Assembly (NCBI GenBank): GCA_035637315.1
Contig: DASPXK010000085.1
Location: forward strand, 1-9,520
Source: DASPXK01 sp035637315
GTDB lineage: Bacteria > Chloroflexota > UBA6077 > JACCZL01
DNA: 9,520 nt
Direction: 5' to 3'
Part shown: positions 1 through 7,600 of the stretch, one piece after another
How positions within the stretch are numbered: position 1 is the first letter of the stretch
Layout of the letters: each line of letters opens with the position of its first letter
Notes under the pieces: generated by a model
What the model was told of the DNA's origin: nothing
Database searches by the model: none
What the model saw: the letters and a program-made list of their open reading frames with translations, nothing else
Made by a program: the position numbers and the translations under genes

Positions 1-534
1 GTAGCGGGTAGGGAGTCCGGTCTCGAATAGCAGACGTGGACGGCTGGTCTCTGCGATCGCCTGTGCGTCGATCATCACGCGGACGTGGCGTGCGCTGTCC
101 AGTACGTCGACGCGGTGGTACGGGTCCTGCGGGTGCGCGAAGATCTGCTCGGCCTCCTCATACCAGGCGTCGACCTTGTTCCAGTAGAAGGCCACGTATC
201 CCCTGATGTCGTCCCGCTCCGGGAACGGTTCGAGGTAGCTCCAGGCGGCGTTATCAGCTGCCCTGTCACCCACCCGCAGCGTCCAATAGGAGGCGTCACC
301 TTTGTAGGGACACTGCGTGTGCTGGTCGGTTGGCTCCAGCAACTCCATGCGCACGTCTTCTGTGGGGAAGTAGTAGACCGGCCGATGGCCGCCCTCACGC
401 AGCAGCTTGACCCGCTTGCTGTCGGCGATCGTCGCGCCATTGAATACGACCCGCACCCACCGCGGACTCGGTTCGACCTCAATCTTGTGGTCTGGATTTC
501 GTGCCTGCCGTTTAGCCTGCACTGTCTGTGCCAT
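1..534 (-). CDS. Tandem DUF427 domain protein, 3' end beyond window
   Basis: Reading the minus strand from the ATG at 534-532 gives 178 uninterrupted codons to the window edge, so the C-terminus is missing. The protein starts MAQTVQAKRQ. Residues about 17-136 look like one DUF427 unit: an early VRVVFNGATIADS strand pair, then PVYYFPTEDV, QCPYKGDASYW, AAWSYLEPFPE and YVAFYWNKVDAW. A second unit begins near residue 138 (PYHRVDVLDSARHVRVMIDAQAIAETSRPRLLFETG, given here as adjoining parts of one stretch starting PYHRVD and ending LLFETG). Tandem DUF427 proteins of about 250 residues are known; the domain has a beta-rich fold, and its biochemical role is poorly defined. A GAGGAG ribosome binding site (minus strand, plus positions 543-548) lies 8 bases before the ATG. 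There is no signal peptide. Family assignment is by recognition of the conserved motifs and is fairly sure; function is unknown. Confidence 0.88.
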   Translation of the reverse strand, partial: MAQTVQAKRQARNPDHKIEVEPSPRWVRVVFNGATIADSKRVKLLREGGHRPVYYFPTEDVRMELLEPTDQHTQCPYKGDASYWTLRVGDRAADNAAWSYLEPFPERDDIRGYVAFYWNKVDAWYEEAEQIFAHPQDPYHRVDVLDSARHVRVMIDAQAIAETSRPRLLFETGLPTRY

Positions 535-542
535 GATTTTCT

Positions 543-548
543 CTCCTC
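543..548 (-). promoter_or_regulatory. Ribosome binding site of the DUF427 gene, with a -10-like box upstream
   Basis: The minus strand reads GAGGAG here, 8 bases before the ATG at 534, which supports that start. Further upstream, at 578-573, the minus strand reads TAGAAT, a five-of-six match to the sigma70 -10 box. I see no convincing -35 box at the right distance, so the promoter is only tentative. Confidence 0.55.
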
Positions 549-660
549 GTTGGTGGACCCGTGATCAGTCTAATTCTACGCCTTGACCGTGCTCGCGGAC
601 CCTTCCCTGGCTGTGAACGGGTCGCCGTCAAAATCTGGCCGGGGCTCCACGTGGAAGGTC

Positions 661-703
661 CCCCCTCTCCCACGCTTGGGAGAGGGGGTTGGGGGGTGAG
701 GGC
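661..703 (+). repeat. G-rich palindromic interspersed repeat, copy 1
   Basis: The copy contains a perfect 11-base inverted repeat, CCCCCTCTCCC (661-671) and GGGAGAGGGGG (678-688), around the loop ACGCTT. An asymmetric tail follows, TTGGGGGGTGAGGGC. Two further copies in the same orientation lie at 3596-3674. The layout resembles REP-type or MITE-like interspersed elements. It lies 44 bases beyond the stop of the leftward MBL gene, so the hairpin could also end or stabilise that transcript, but no U-tract follows it. Confidence 0.9.
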
Positions 704-746
704 GGAACAAGTGCGCTTCGGGGGGTGAGCGCTTCGTCGAGTGCGA

Positions 747-1916
747 TCAGCTAGCAGCCGAGAGCCTGACGATCAGCGGCTCGCCCGGGTTCACGTCCGT
801 GGTGCGATACAGTTTGCTCGTCCGCGCCGCGATCCTGCCCAGGGTGTCGGGGTCCGGCACGCCGTGGTAGACCTCCGGCAGTTCGCCGGCATTGGGATGC
901 GTCGAGACGATGGCGATCGCCTCATCCTTTCGCGCTGGCGGAAGGATTTGGTCGAGAATCGCAGCTGGCGGGGTCGCGTTCTTGCTGCCATGGTGGCCGA
1001 CCTTGAGCAGGTCGACGGGCTGCAGCCCCGCCTTGTCGGCCATCATTCGCCAGCTCGCCTGCTCGGCGTCGCCAACGAATAGCAGACGTCGGCCGCGCCA
1101 GGTCAGCTCAACGACGAGACTCGTGTTGTTGGCAGCCTGGTCGATCGCGAGCAGGCTCTCGTTCAGGCCAGCGTTCATGCGCTCGATCAGCTCGTAGAAC
1201 ACGCCTCCGTCGACCCCCGCCGGCGGTCTCGGGGCGGCCGCCTGAGCCGCGCCAGGGGGCGATGCTCCACCTGGGCTGGCCCCTGGTGGCGCGAGGTGCG
1301 GGCCTGGCGAGCCGTAGTAGACACTGGTGTCTTCTTCGGGCGCCAGGATGCGCAGGCCGGTCGCCTTAAACGGGTGCCTTCCCACGATGTCGCGCCCGCG
1401 GCAGAGGTAGTCCGGCGCGTGGAGGCCGGCCTGGCGGATGTGTTCGACGCAATCGTCGGTCTTGCGCGGGTTGTTCAGCTCGAACGTCGCCATGAGGCCC
1501 TCCGGCCGAGCCGATGGCCCGAGGCGTGCGTCGAAGGCAGCCACCGTCTCGAGCAGCGCGAGCTTCTTTTTCTTCGCGTCGGGGTGCTGAGTGTAGTAAT
1601 CTGGGTCCGCCGACGCGGTCATCCAGACGTTGTCGATCGTCAGGTTGCGGTTATTCCTCTTGGCGTGCAGCAGCCCCTGCACGTGGTCCAGGTGTTCGTG
1701 AGTCATGACGTACAGGTCGACGTGTCTGCTGGTCCGCGCGATGATGTCGTCGATTGCCGCCAGCAGCGGCTCGTCGGCGCCGCCACCCCCCTGGTTCCCC
1801 AGCACGTTGCCGACGTCGATCAGGATGAACCGGCGCTGGCCGTCGTCGGGCACGTCGACGAGAATGGCGTCTCCAAACAGCACGTTATAGGCGTAGACGA
1901 CCAGCTCGTCGGTCAC
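747..1916 (-). CDS. Stand-alone ComEC/Rec2-type metallo-beta-lactamase-fold hydrolase
   Basis: The 389-residue product is a predicted metal-dependent hydrolase. H73-x-H75-x-D77-H78 (THEHLDH) is the canonical MBL metal site. The later motifs NNTSLVVEL (263-271), LLFVGDAE (278-285, D283 bridging the metals) and KVGHHGS (305-311) are the pattern of the C-terminal domain of ComEC/Rec2. No membrane segments are present, so this is a soluble version. Residues about 203-234 form a Pro/Ala/Gly-rich low-complexity insert between the two halves. I chose the GTG at 1916-1914 because the MBL fold starts at once (TDELVVYAYNVLFGDAILVD) and the codon overlaps the upstream stop as GTGA. The 70-codon upstream extension to 2126 would lie in the coding sequence of the preceding gene and is rich in Arg/Pro shadow residues. 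ComEC-type domains act on nucleic acids or phosphoesters; the substrate here is unknown. Confidence 0.9.
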   Translation of the reverse strand: MTDELVVYAYNVLFGDAILVDVPDDGQRRFILIDVGNVLGNQGGGGADEPLLAAIDDIIARTSRHVDLYVMTHEHLDHVQGLLHAKRNNRNLTIDNVWMTASADPDYYTQHPDAKKKKLALLETVAAFDARLGPSARPEGLMATFELNNPRKTDDCVEHIRQAGLHAPDYLCRGRDIVGRHPFKATGLRILAPEEDTSVYYGSPGPHLAPPGASPGGASPPGAAQAAAPRPPAGVDGGVFYELIERMNAGLNESLLAIDQAANNTSLVVELTWRGRRLLFVGDAEQASWRMMADKAGLQPVDLLKVGHHGSKNATPPAAILDQILPPARKDEAIAIVSTHPNAGELPEVYHGVPDPDTLGRIAARTSKLYRTTDVNPGEPLIVRLSAAS

Positions 1917-3553
1917 AGCGCTGCTCCCGCCAGGTGGAGCAGGCGTGCCGTGCCCCTGAGCCGAAGCGTGTCGTGCGTCACGCGTCCGTAGACCGCCGGC
2001 GCAAGCGGACGGAGACTCTGCGCAGGCCAATAGTCGGCGATGCCGAGCCGATCGTCCTCGACGAGTTGGCGTGCCAGGTCGTTTCGAGCGCGGGCGTGGC
2101 GTTCGGCTCGGTCGCTGGCGAGGCACGAGAGGACCGCATGCTCGCCACGCGAATCCGGCTCGCCCGCCAACACGAGCGTGGTGCCCCGGAACACAGCCCG
2201 CAGCGCCGGCAGCGTTGGGATCCCGGCGTTAGGCTCTGACTCCTCCCAGGTCACCTGGAAGACAAGCTCGCGCCGCACCTCGTGCCGATCGCCACCGAGA
2301 TAGTAGCGCCGCTTGACGTCCCGTCGCGGGAATAGTCGAAATGGCACCCCGGCTGGGATCCCGAGCAGCTCTCGCTCCCGTTCCGCAAAGGCGTATGCGA
2401 CCCAGTCAGACTCCAGGACGTCGTCCAGATCGACGCGAACGCTGGACTTGGGCGGCTCGCGCCGCAGCTCGCCAGCCTCGGCCACGATGCCGCGCTCCAG
2501 GAACTGGCGCTGAAGGGTGTCACGGTAGCCGGTCTCGTCGTCTGGGTATGCGACTCCGTCCGAGCGCAGCAGCGCCCGCGCGTAGTCGGCGAACGCGGCC
2601 TCTGCTGGCGGCAGATAGTCCAGGGCCCGGAAGAGGATGCGGCCGATCCGGCGGGCTGATATCCAGAGCGCCCTGCCCAGCGGCGCCTCATTCGACCCGG
2701 CGGAAGATTCGTGCGCTTCCTTGAGCGCCGCGGCGTGGAGCTGAACCATCGCCGACCAGACGGCCCCGGTCAGCACCTCGCACAGCCGGTGCGGCTCCTG
2801 GCCGACCTGGTCCATGCGGAGCGAGTTGTTGGCGTTGCGAAGTGGCCGATTCAGCTGCTCGGCCCAGCCGAACTCGGTCGCCAGCTGCGAGACGGGTGTA
2901 TCTCCATCCAGCCGTCCCGCGTGGTACGTCACGAGCCACTCGCGAATCGCCCGGCTCTCGAGGGCCATCACGATCGCGGTCAGGTCGCCGACCGCTTCGT
3001 GCAGGCCCAGGGATTCCGGCGACAGGGCGTCGTACAGGGCCGGCGCCAGCCCGTCCAGGATGGCGTGGCCGGTCTCGTGAGCGACGATGTCGCGTGAGAG
3101 GGCGGTATGGACCGTTCGTCCCGCGCCATCTTGGAAGCTGAAGAACTGAAGCCCGCGGCTGTAGCGGTCGTAGAAGGCATTCGCCCACGTCCCCGCGCGC
3201 GGGACTACCAGTAACTGTGGCGAGTCGAACGCCCAGCGGATCTTGTGGCCCAGCACATCCTCGCGCTCGAACATCGCCAGCGTTTCGAGCACGATCCCGA
3301 AGACGCTGACCGACATGGCCTCCGGTGCAAACAGCTCTTCCGGCGCGGCGAACGCGCCCTTCGCGGGCAGCCACGGAACGCCCTCCGATACCTGCCCGCT
3401 ACTCGGATCGCGGTCGATTACCGCCACCCGCGCAGCTATCGGCCCGTCCAGGAGGAACGGCTCCTCGCCAGTCGTCCATACCTCGGGCCGGAAACCATAT
3501 CTCGCGGCAACGAGAGGATCTTCTACCGCGATTCTGACTTTCGCAACGACCAT
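1913..3553 (-). CDS. Gluzincin (thermolysin-like) zinc metallopeptidase, probably cytosolic
   Basis: The 546-residue protein carries the HExxH zinc site H159-E-T-G-H163 and, 23 residues on, the third-ligand motif LHEAVGD (E186, D190). This is the M4/M36 arrangement, equivalent to the NExxSD motif of thermolysin. An EPHRLCEVLTGAVW stretch near 253-266 could supply the transition-state His (H255) of thermolysin-like enzymes. The N-terminus has no signal peptide, no membrane segment and no obvious propeptide, unlike secreted M4 proteases, so I infer that it acts in the cytosol. The last 190 or so residues do not resemble a domain I can name. The stop codon overlaps the start of the MBL gene by 4 bases, implying translational coupling. 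The ATG at 3553 has no clear Shine-Dalgarno sequence but lies directly after a good promoter, suggesting leaderless translation. The peptidase fold call is firm; the substrate is unknown. Confidence 0.85.
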   Translation of the reverse strand: MVVAKVRIAVEDPLVAARYGFRPEVWTTGEEPFLLDGPIAARVAVIDRDPSSGQVSEGVPWLPAKGAFAAPEELFAPEAMSVSVFGIVLETLAMFEREDVLGHKIRWAFDSPQLLVVPRAGTWANAFYDRYSRGLQFFSFQDGAGRTVHTALSRDIVAHETGHAILDGLAPALYDALSPESLGLHEAVGDLTAIVMALESRAIREWLVTYHAGRLDGDTPVSQLATEFGWAEQLNRPLRNANNSLRMDQVGQEPHRLCEVLTGAVWSAMVQLHAAALKEAHESSAGSNEAPLGRALWISARRIGRILFRALDYLPPAEAAFADYARALLRSDGVAYPDDETGYRDTLQRQFLERGIVAEAGELRREPPKSSVRVDLDDVLESDWVAYAFAERERELLGIPAGVPFRLFPRRDVKRRYYLGGDRHEVRRELVFQVTWEESEPNAGIPTLPALRAVFRGTTLVLAGEPDSRGEHAVLSCLASDRAERHARARNDLARQLVEDDRLGIADYWPAQSLRPLAPAVYGRVTHDTLRLRGTARLLHLAGAAL

Positions 3554-3562
3554 GGCGAGCTC

Positions 3563-3590
3563 AGGATATCAGACATCCGGCTCGTGTCAA
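3563..3590 (-). promoter_or_regulatory. Extended -10 promoter of the peptidase-MBL operon, likely leaderless
   Basis: The minus strand has a perfect TTGACA (-35, 3590-3585), a 16-base spacer and TATCCT (-10, 3568-3563). The -10 is preceded by TGA, forming an extended TGn -10 element. Only 9 bases separate the -10 box from the ATG at 3553. Transcription should therefore begin within a few bases of the start codon, consistent with the missing ribosome binding site. The -35 lies 5 bases from the edge of the repeat at 3596. This is read from consensus only. Confidence 0.6.
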
Positions 3591-3595
3591 GTCTT

Positions 3596-3637
3596 CCCCC
3601 TCTCCCACGCTTGGGAGAGGGGGCCAGGGGTGAGGGC
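3596..3637 (+). repeat. G-rich palindromic interspersed repeat, copy 2
   Basis: This copy has the same perfect 11-base palindrome and ACGCTT loop as copy 1 (arms 3596-3606 and 3613-3623), followed by CCAGGGGTGAGGGC. It is in direct orientation relative to copy 1 and abuts the peptidase promoter, so the peptidase-MBL operon lies between two direct copies. Confidence 0.9.
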
Positions 3638-3674
3638 CTCCCACGCTAGGGAGAGGGGGCCAGGGGGTGAGGGC
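3638..3674 (+). repeat. Palindromic repeat, copy 3, with shortened left arm
   Basis: It follows copy 2 without a gap. Only CTCCC (3638-3642) of the left arm remains, with loop ACGCTA and right arm GGGAGAGGGGG, then CCAGGGGGTGAGGGC. The first bases of the left arm are missing, or are replaced by the tail of copy 2. Tandem insertion or slippage within the repeat would explain this. Confidence 0.85.
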
Positions 3675-3878
3675 CACGCGATGTCAAGGCCCAGACCCGA
3701 GACTCGTTCGTTTCTCATCTCTCAATTCCGCGTAGCGGCGACCAGCTGGCGCGCATCCAGCGGCGTAAGAACGCCTTCCGCCCCATGACACGCCTGGGAT
3801 CGTCCAGCTTCCTGCCCAAACACGCGGCTAGTCGTTACCATTTGCAGAGCGCACGACGGCCCTTCTGGAGGTCGAGGC
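3675..3878. other. Intergenic stretch without a convincing gene
   Basis: Together with the promoter and repeats, this completes a gap of 325 bases between the peptidase start and hicB. The only small reading frame I found is on the minus strand, ATG at 3841 to TGA at 3722. It encodes 39 residues (starts MVTTSRVFGQ, ends QLVAATRN), with no clear ribosome binding site and no family I recognise. It might be the decayed end of an older gene. No RNA gene or clear promoter for hicB was seen. Confidence 0.5.
3867..3871 (+). promoter_or_regulatory. Ribosome binding site of the hicB-like gene
   Basis: GGAGG lies 7 bases before the ATG at 3879 and fixes that start. Confidence 0.75.
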
Positions 3879-4124
3879 ATGAAGGAGGTCCTGCTCAGCG
3901 TTCACATCGAGCCATTGGCGGAGGGCGGTTTCCTCGCGACCAGCGAGGATCTGCCGGGGCTGGTCGCTCAGGGGCGGACGGTCGCTGAGACGCTTGAGAT
4001 CGCCCAAGATGTCGCCCTGGGCCTTGTCGAATCCTACCTGGAGCACGGAGACGAGCTCCCACCCAAGCTCCGCGGGGCGAGAGCTGCCGAGGGCGAGGTT
4101 CGCATCCCCGTAACGCTCCCCTGA
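3879..4124 (+). CDS. hicB: HicB-family antitoxin-like protein
   Basis: The 81-residue protein has the HicB partial RNase H-like fold pattern. An opening strand (EVLLSVHIEP) is followed by GGFLATSEDLPGLVAQGRT, the counterpart of the usual GG(Y/F)-x-A-x-x-P-x-L-P-G-x-x-x-x-G-x-T signature. A helix follows (VAETLEIAQDVALGLVESYL). HicB proteins neutralise HicA mRNA interferases and, in longer forms, bind operator DNA. This short form has no separate DNA-binding domain that I can see. The stop codon overlaps the ATG of a HicA-like gene by one base (TGATG at 4122-4126), the usual coupled arrangement with the antitoxin first. As the partner toxin is frameshifted, this gene may be an orphan antitoxin. 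Family assignment is good. Confidence 0.85.
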   Translation: MKEVLLSVHIEPLAEGGFLATSEDLPGLVAQGRTVAETLEIAQDVALGLVESYLEHGDELPPKLRGARAAEGEVRIPVTLP

Positions 4125-4349
4125 TGGGGAGGCTGGCCGGATTTAGCGCCAATGATGTCGTTCGTAAGCTCCGGCGCGCGGGCTTCGTGTTCGATCGTCA
4201 GCGGCGAAGCAGCCACCAATATATGGAGGAATCCCACAACTCGCGCTCGTACCACCGTGCCACGACATCCCGGTGACCTGCCCAAGGGGACCATCGCGGC
4301 CATCATCCGACAGGCCGGCCTCTCCGTCGACGAGTTCCTCGGCCTGTAG
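4124..4349 (+). pseudogene. hicA: hicA-like toxin gene broken by a +1 frameshift
   Basis: From the ATG at 4124 the frame reads MGRLAGFSANDVVRKLRRAG, then FVFDRQRRSSHQYM, the HicA N-terminus with its catalytic His in SSH. It then becomes meaningless and stops at 4274-4276 after 50 residues. The rest of HicA continues in another frame from 4227: RNPTTRARTTVPRHPGD, then LPKGTIAAIIRQAGLSVDEF and LGL, ending at the TAG at 4347-4349. One extra G at 4225-4226 (ATG-G-AGG) accounts for the break. The RRSSH segment also has one more residue than the usual RQRGSH, and the Gly before the catalytic Ser-His is lost. HicA is a double-stranded RNA-binding-like mRNA interferase of about 75 residues, matching the repaired length. 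A sequencing error is the main alternative to a true pseudogene. Confidence 0.8.
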
Positions 4350-4642
4350 GCGCGGGACGATGAGCCGACTCCTTCTGCCGTAATCTCATCCCTCAACAAC
4401 GCTGGCCGAGCCAAGCCGCGTTCGTCGAGCCCATCCGCGTGGAAGTCTACGGCTGACCAGGCTAGGGGTGCCCGGGGCCACCGATACGACTCGACGGGGC
4501 ACTCTCGCGGATGTCCGCTGCCGTCCGCCCCCATCCTTACGTGCTCGGATGCCAGTTTGCAGCCCAGAGGTGGCAACTTCTTGTCGCTGCCCCTCGCAGC
4601 GGGCATATCATTCCGAAGCCAGGGGCGAGAGGAAAGCGAGCC
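4350..4642. other. Intergenic region before the cyclase gene
   Basis: I see no convincing gene here. A plus-strand frame ending in FVEPIRVEVYG (TGA near 4456) lacks a start codon and is short. The cyclase frame extends upstream to an ATG at 4511, but the added 44 residues do not look like conserved protein. No clear sigma70 promoter was found. Confidence 0.45.
4627..4633 (+). promoter_or_regulatory. Ribosome binding site that decides the cyclase start
   Basis: GAGAGGA lies 9 bases before the ATG at 4643. It favours this start over the in-frame ATG at 4511, and the first zinc-ribbon Cys is then residue 3. Confidence 0.65.
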
Positions 4643-7600
4643 ATGCGTTGCGCGGCGTGCGGGGCCGACAATCCCGAGGCGGCCAAGTTCTGTATCCAGT
4701 GTGGTGCCGCCCTGGCCGCCATCTGTCCCGCTTGCGGCCACCGTAACCCACCCGCGGCCCGCTTCTGCATGGAGTGTGGCAGCCCGCTGGATGGCGCAGC
4801 GCCGCAGCCACGGCCGCGAGTGCCGGACCACCTGGCCCAGCGGATCCTCTCCAGCCGCGCCGACATCGAGGGCGAGCGCAAGCAGGTCACGGCCCTGTTC
4901 TGCGACCTCGTCAACTCCACCACCCTGGCCGAGCGGCTCGGACCGGAGGGCATTCACACCCTTCTGAACCACGTCTTCGAGATCGCGCTGTCCGAAGTCC
5001 ACCGTTACGAGGGCACCGTCAACAAGTTCCTCGGCGACGGCTTCCTGGCGCTGTTCGGGGTGCCGCTCGCCCACGAGGACCACGCCCGCCGCGCGGTCCT
5101 CGCGGCGCTGGGGATCCAGCGGCGGTTAGCCGAGGACTCGACGGTGTTGTTACCGCGACCGAGCGGCAACGGCCACGACGGCGCGGCCCTCGAGGTCCAG
5201 GTGCGAATGGGCCTGAACACCGGCCTGGTGGTCGTCGGGCGGATCGGCGACGACCTGGAAATGGACTACACGGCCGTCGGCGACACGACGAACGTCGCCG
5301 CACGGTTGCAGCAACTGGCCCAGCCGGGTGAGATCCTGATCGGCGAGTCGACGGCTCGTCTTGTCGAGGACCATGCGCACCTCGAGCCGCTTGGCCCGGT
5401 CCGGGTTAAAGGCAAGCGCGAGCCCGTCAGTCCGTTCAGGCTGCTAGGCCTGCGGCCGCGTCGCTCGGCGCTGGAAGGGCTCGACGAGCAAGCGCTCAGC
5501 CGCTTCGTCGGACGCGAGCAGGAGCTGGCCATCCTGCGTGAGCTGATGGACCGCGCCGCGCAGGGGCAAGGGCAAGTGGTCGGACTGGTCGGCGAGCCAG
5601 GGATGGGTAAGTCCAGGTTGCTGTACGAGTTCCGCCGCGGCCTGGCAGGCCGGCGTCTCACGTACCTCGAGGGGCGCTGCCTTTCGTATGGCAGCACGAT
5701 CCCCTACGTGCCGGTCCTGGACCTCCTGAGGCACGCCTGCGGGATCGACGAGAGCGAGCGCCCGGACACGATTGTCGGCCGGGTCCGCTCTTGCCTACAG
5801 CAGGTCGGCATGGACCCCGCCGAGTGGAGCCCCTACCTGCTTCGTCTGCTCGGCGTGAAGGAGGGGACAGAGCTGCTCGCCGGGCTGAGCCCAGAGGCCA
5901 TCAAAGCGCGGACCTTCGAGAGCTTCCGGCAGCTGTTGCTTCACGCCAGCGGGAAGCGGCCGCTCGTCCTGATGGTCGAGGACCTCCACTGGATCGACAG
6001 GACATCCGAACAGTGCTTCGCGTCGTTGGCCGAGACACTCGCCGAGGCGCCGATCCTGCTCCTGTGCACCTATCGACCTGGCTACCGGCCGCCCTGGATC
6101 GAATTGCCCAACGCGACCGAGATTCGCCTGGAGCGTCTCGAGCCGACCGAGAGCCTCAGCGTCGTCCAGTCTGTCCGCCAGGACGGGCAAGTCCCCGACT
6201 CGCTGGCCCAGCTCATCCTTGATCGGGCCGAAGGCAATCCATTCTTCCTCGAGGAGCTGACCCGCGCGATCGGCGAGCAGGGCGACCTCCAGTCTGAATC
6301 GACCGTGCCGGACACGGTCCAGGGCGTGCTGATGGCTCGCATCGATCGACTCCCGGGCGAGCCTCGGCGGGTCTTGCAGACCGCCTCGGTGCTGGGCCGC
6401 GAGTTCCCGCTCCAACTGCTCGAGGCGATCTGGGAGGGGCCGGGCGAGACTGACCCCTACCTGCTCGAGCTCGAGCGGCTCGACTTTCTTCGTGAGCAGT
6501 CCGACGGGCCCGGGCCCGTCTACGTCTTCAAGCACGCCCTGACCCAAGACGTGGCGTACGAGAGCCTGCTCACCACCCGTCGACAGGCGCTCCACGCGGC
6601 CGCCGGGCGGGCCCTCGAGGAGCTGTATGCCGGTCGCATCGAGGAAGCCTACGACCGCCTGGCCTACCACTACGCCAGGACGGACGAGGCGGCCAAGGCC
6701 GTCGAGTACCTGTCCAGCCTGGCCGACAAGGCAGCCCGGGCGTATGCGCACGCCGAGGCCGTCGCCGCCCTGCGAGAGGCGATGGTCCATGCCGAGCGAC
6801 TGCCCGTCGAGCAGCGCGAGCAGCGTTTTCTGGAGCTCGTCCTCCAACTCGCCCATTCGCTCTATTTCCTGGGCGGTTTCCCCGAGACACTCGCGCTGCT
6901 GCTCGAGCAGCGGGAGCGCGTCGAGCGGCTCGGGGACCCCGCGCTGAGCTGCCGGTACCAGTTCTGGCTGGCGCATACGTACACGTATCTTGGCGAGCAA
7001 GCCGAGGCGGCTGAAGCTGCCCAGCAAGCGATCGACGAAGCGAAGCAGTGTGGCGACGAGGCGACCCAGGGTAGGGCAAGCTACGTGCTGGCACGGGTCG
7101 GATTCCTCTCGTGCCGGCTCGTGGAGGGTGTCTTGCATGGCCGACGGGCGGTCTCGTTGCTCGAGCCACTCGGCGAGCGCTGGTGGCTCGGCCACAGCCA
7201 CTGGGTCGTCGGCATGAATTACCTGGTCATGGGCGAGCTGGAGCGGGCCCTGGAAGCCGAGCAGCAGGCCCGCGCGATCGGCGAGGCGATGGGCGATCCG
7301 CGACTTCAGACCTACGCCGCGTGGGCGATCGGTCTGATCCGTGTCCACCAGTGCGAGTGGCAGGCTGGCATCGAAGCCAGCCAGCGGGCCATCGAGCGCT
7401 CGCCGGATGCGCTCAACACGGCCGTGGCGCTTGGGATAGCGGGATATGGCTATCTTGACCAGGGAAATCACGTTGCGGCGCTTCCTTTGCTCGAGCAGTC
7501 CGTCCAGCAGTTGGCGCAGTTCCGGTTTCGGCCAGTCGAGGGCTACTTCAGGGCGTTTCTCAGCGAGTGTTATCTGCAGCAAGGGCAGCTGGAGCGGGCG

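Noticed and set aside
661..688. The copy 1 hairpin as a standard rho-independent terminator
   Set aside because: The stem is strong and well placed after the MBL gene, but no T-run follows on the minus strand, and the same hairpin occurs upstream of the operon, so it is classed as a repeat.
1917..2126. A 70-residue N-terminal extension of the MBL protein
   Set aside because: It lies inside the peptidase gene, is Arg/Pro/Ser-rich shadow sequence, and the GTG at 1916 immediately precedes the MBL fold and overlaps the peptidase stop.
661..3674. The repeat copies as a CRISPR array
   Set aside because: There are only three copies, two are adjacent without a spacer, and there are no cas genes; a hairpin element with a G-rich tail fits better.
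3722..3841. A 39-codon minus-strand frame between the repeats and hicB
   Set aside because: It has an ATG and a stop, but no ribosome binding site, promoter or family resemblance; it is mentioned within the intergenic entry only.
4511..4642. A 44-residue N-terminal extension of the cyclase
   Set aside because: The ribosome binding site at 4627-4633 and the zinc ribbon beginning at residue 3 favour the ATG at 4643; the extension has no conserved features.
4034..5083. A 349-codon open frame on the minus strand across hicA and the cyclase start
   Set aside because: It covers parts of two recognisable plus-strand genes and an intergenic gap, and its product matches nothing.
5795..7582. A 595-codon open frame on the minus strand, antisense to the cyclase
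   Set aside because: It mirrors the codon pattern of the strong plus-strand gene, which has recognisable domains throughout; the antisense product shows no domain. High GC content produces such long antisense frames.
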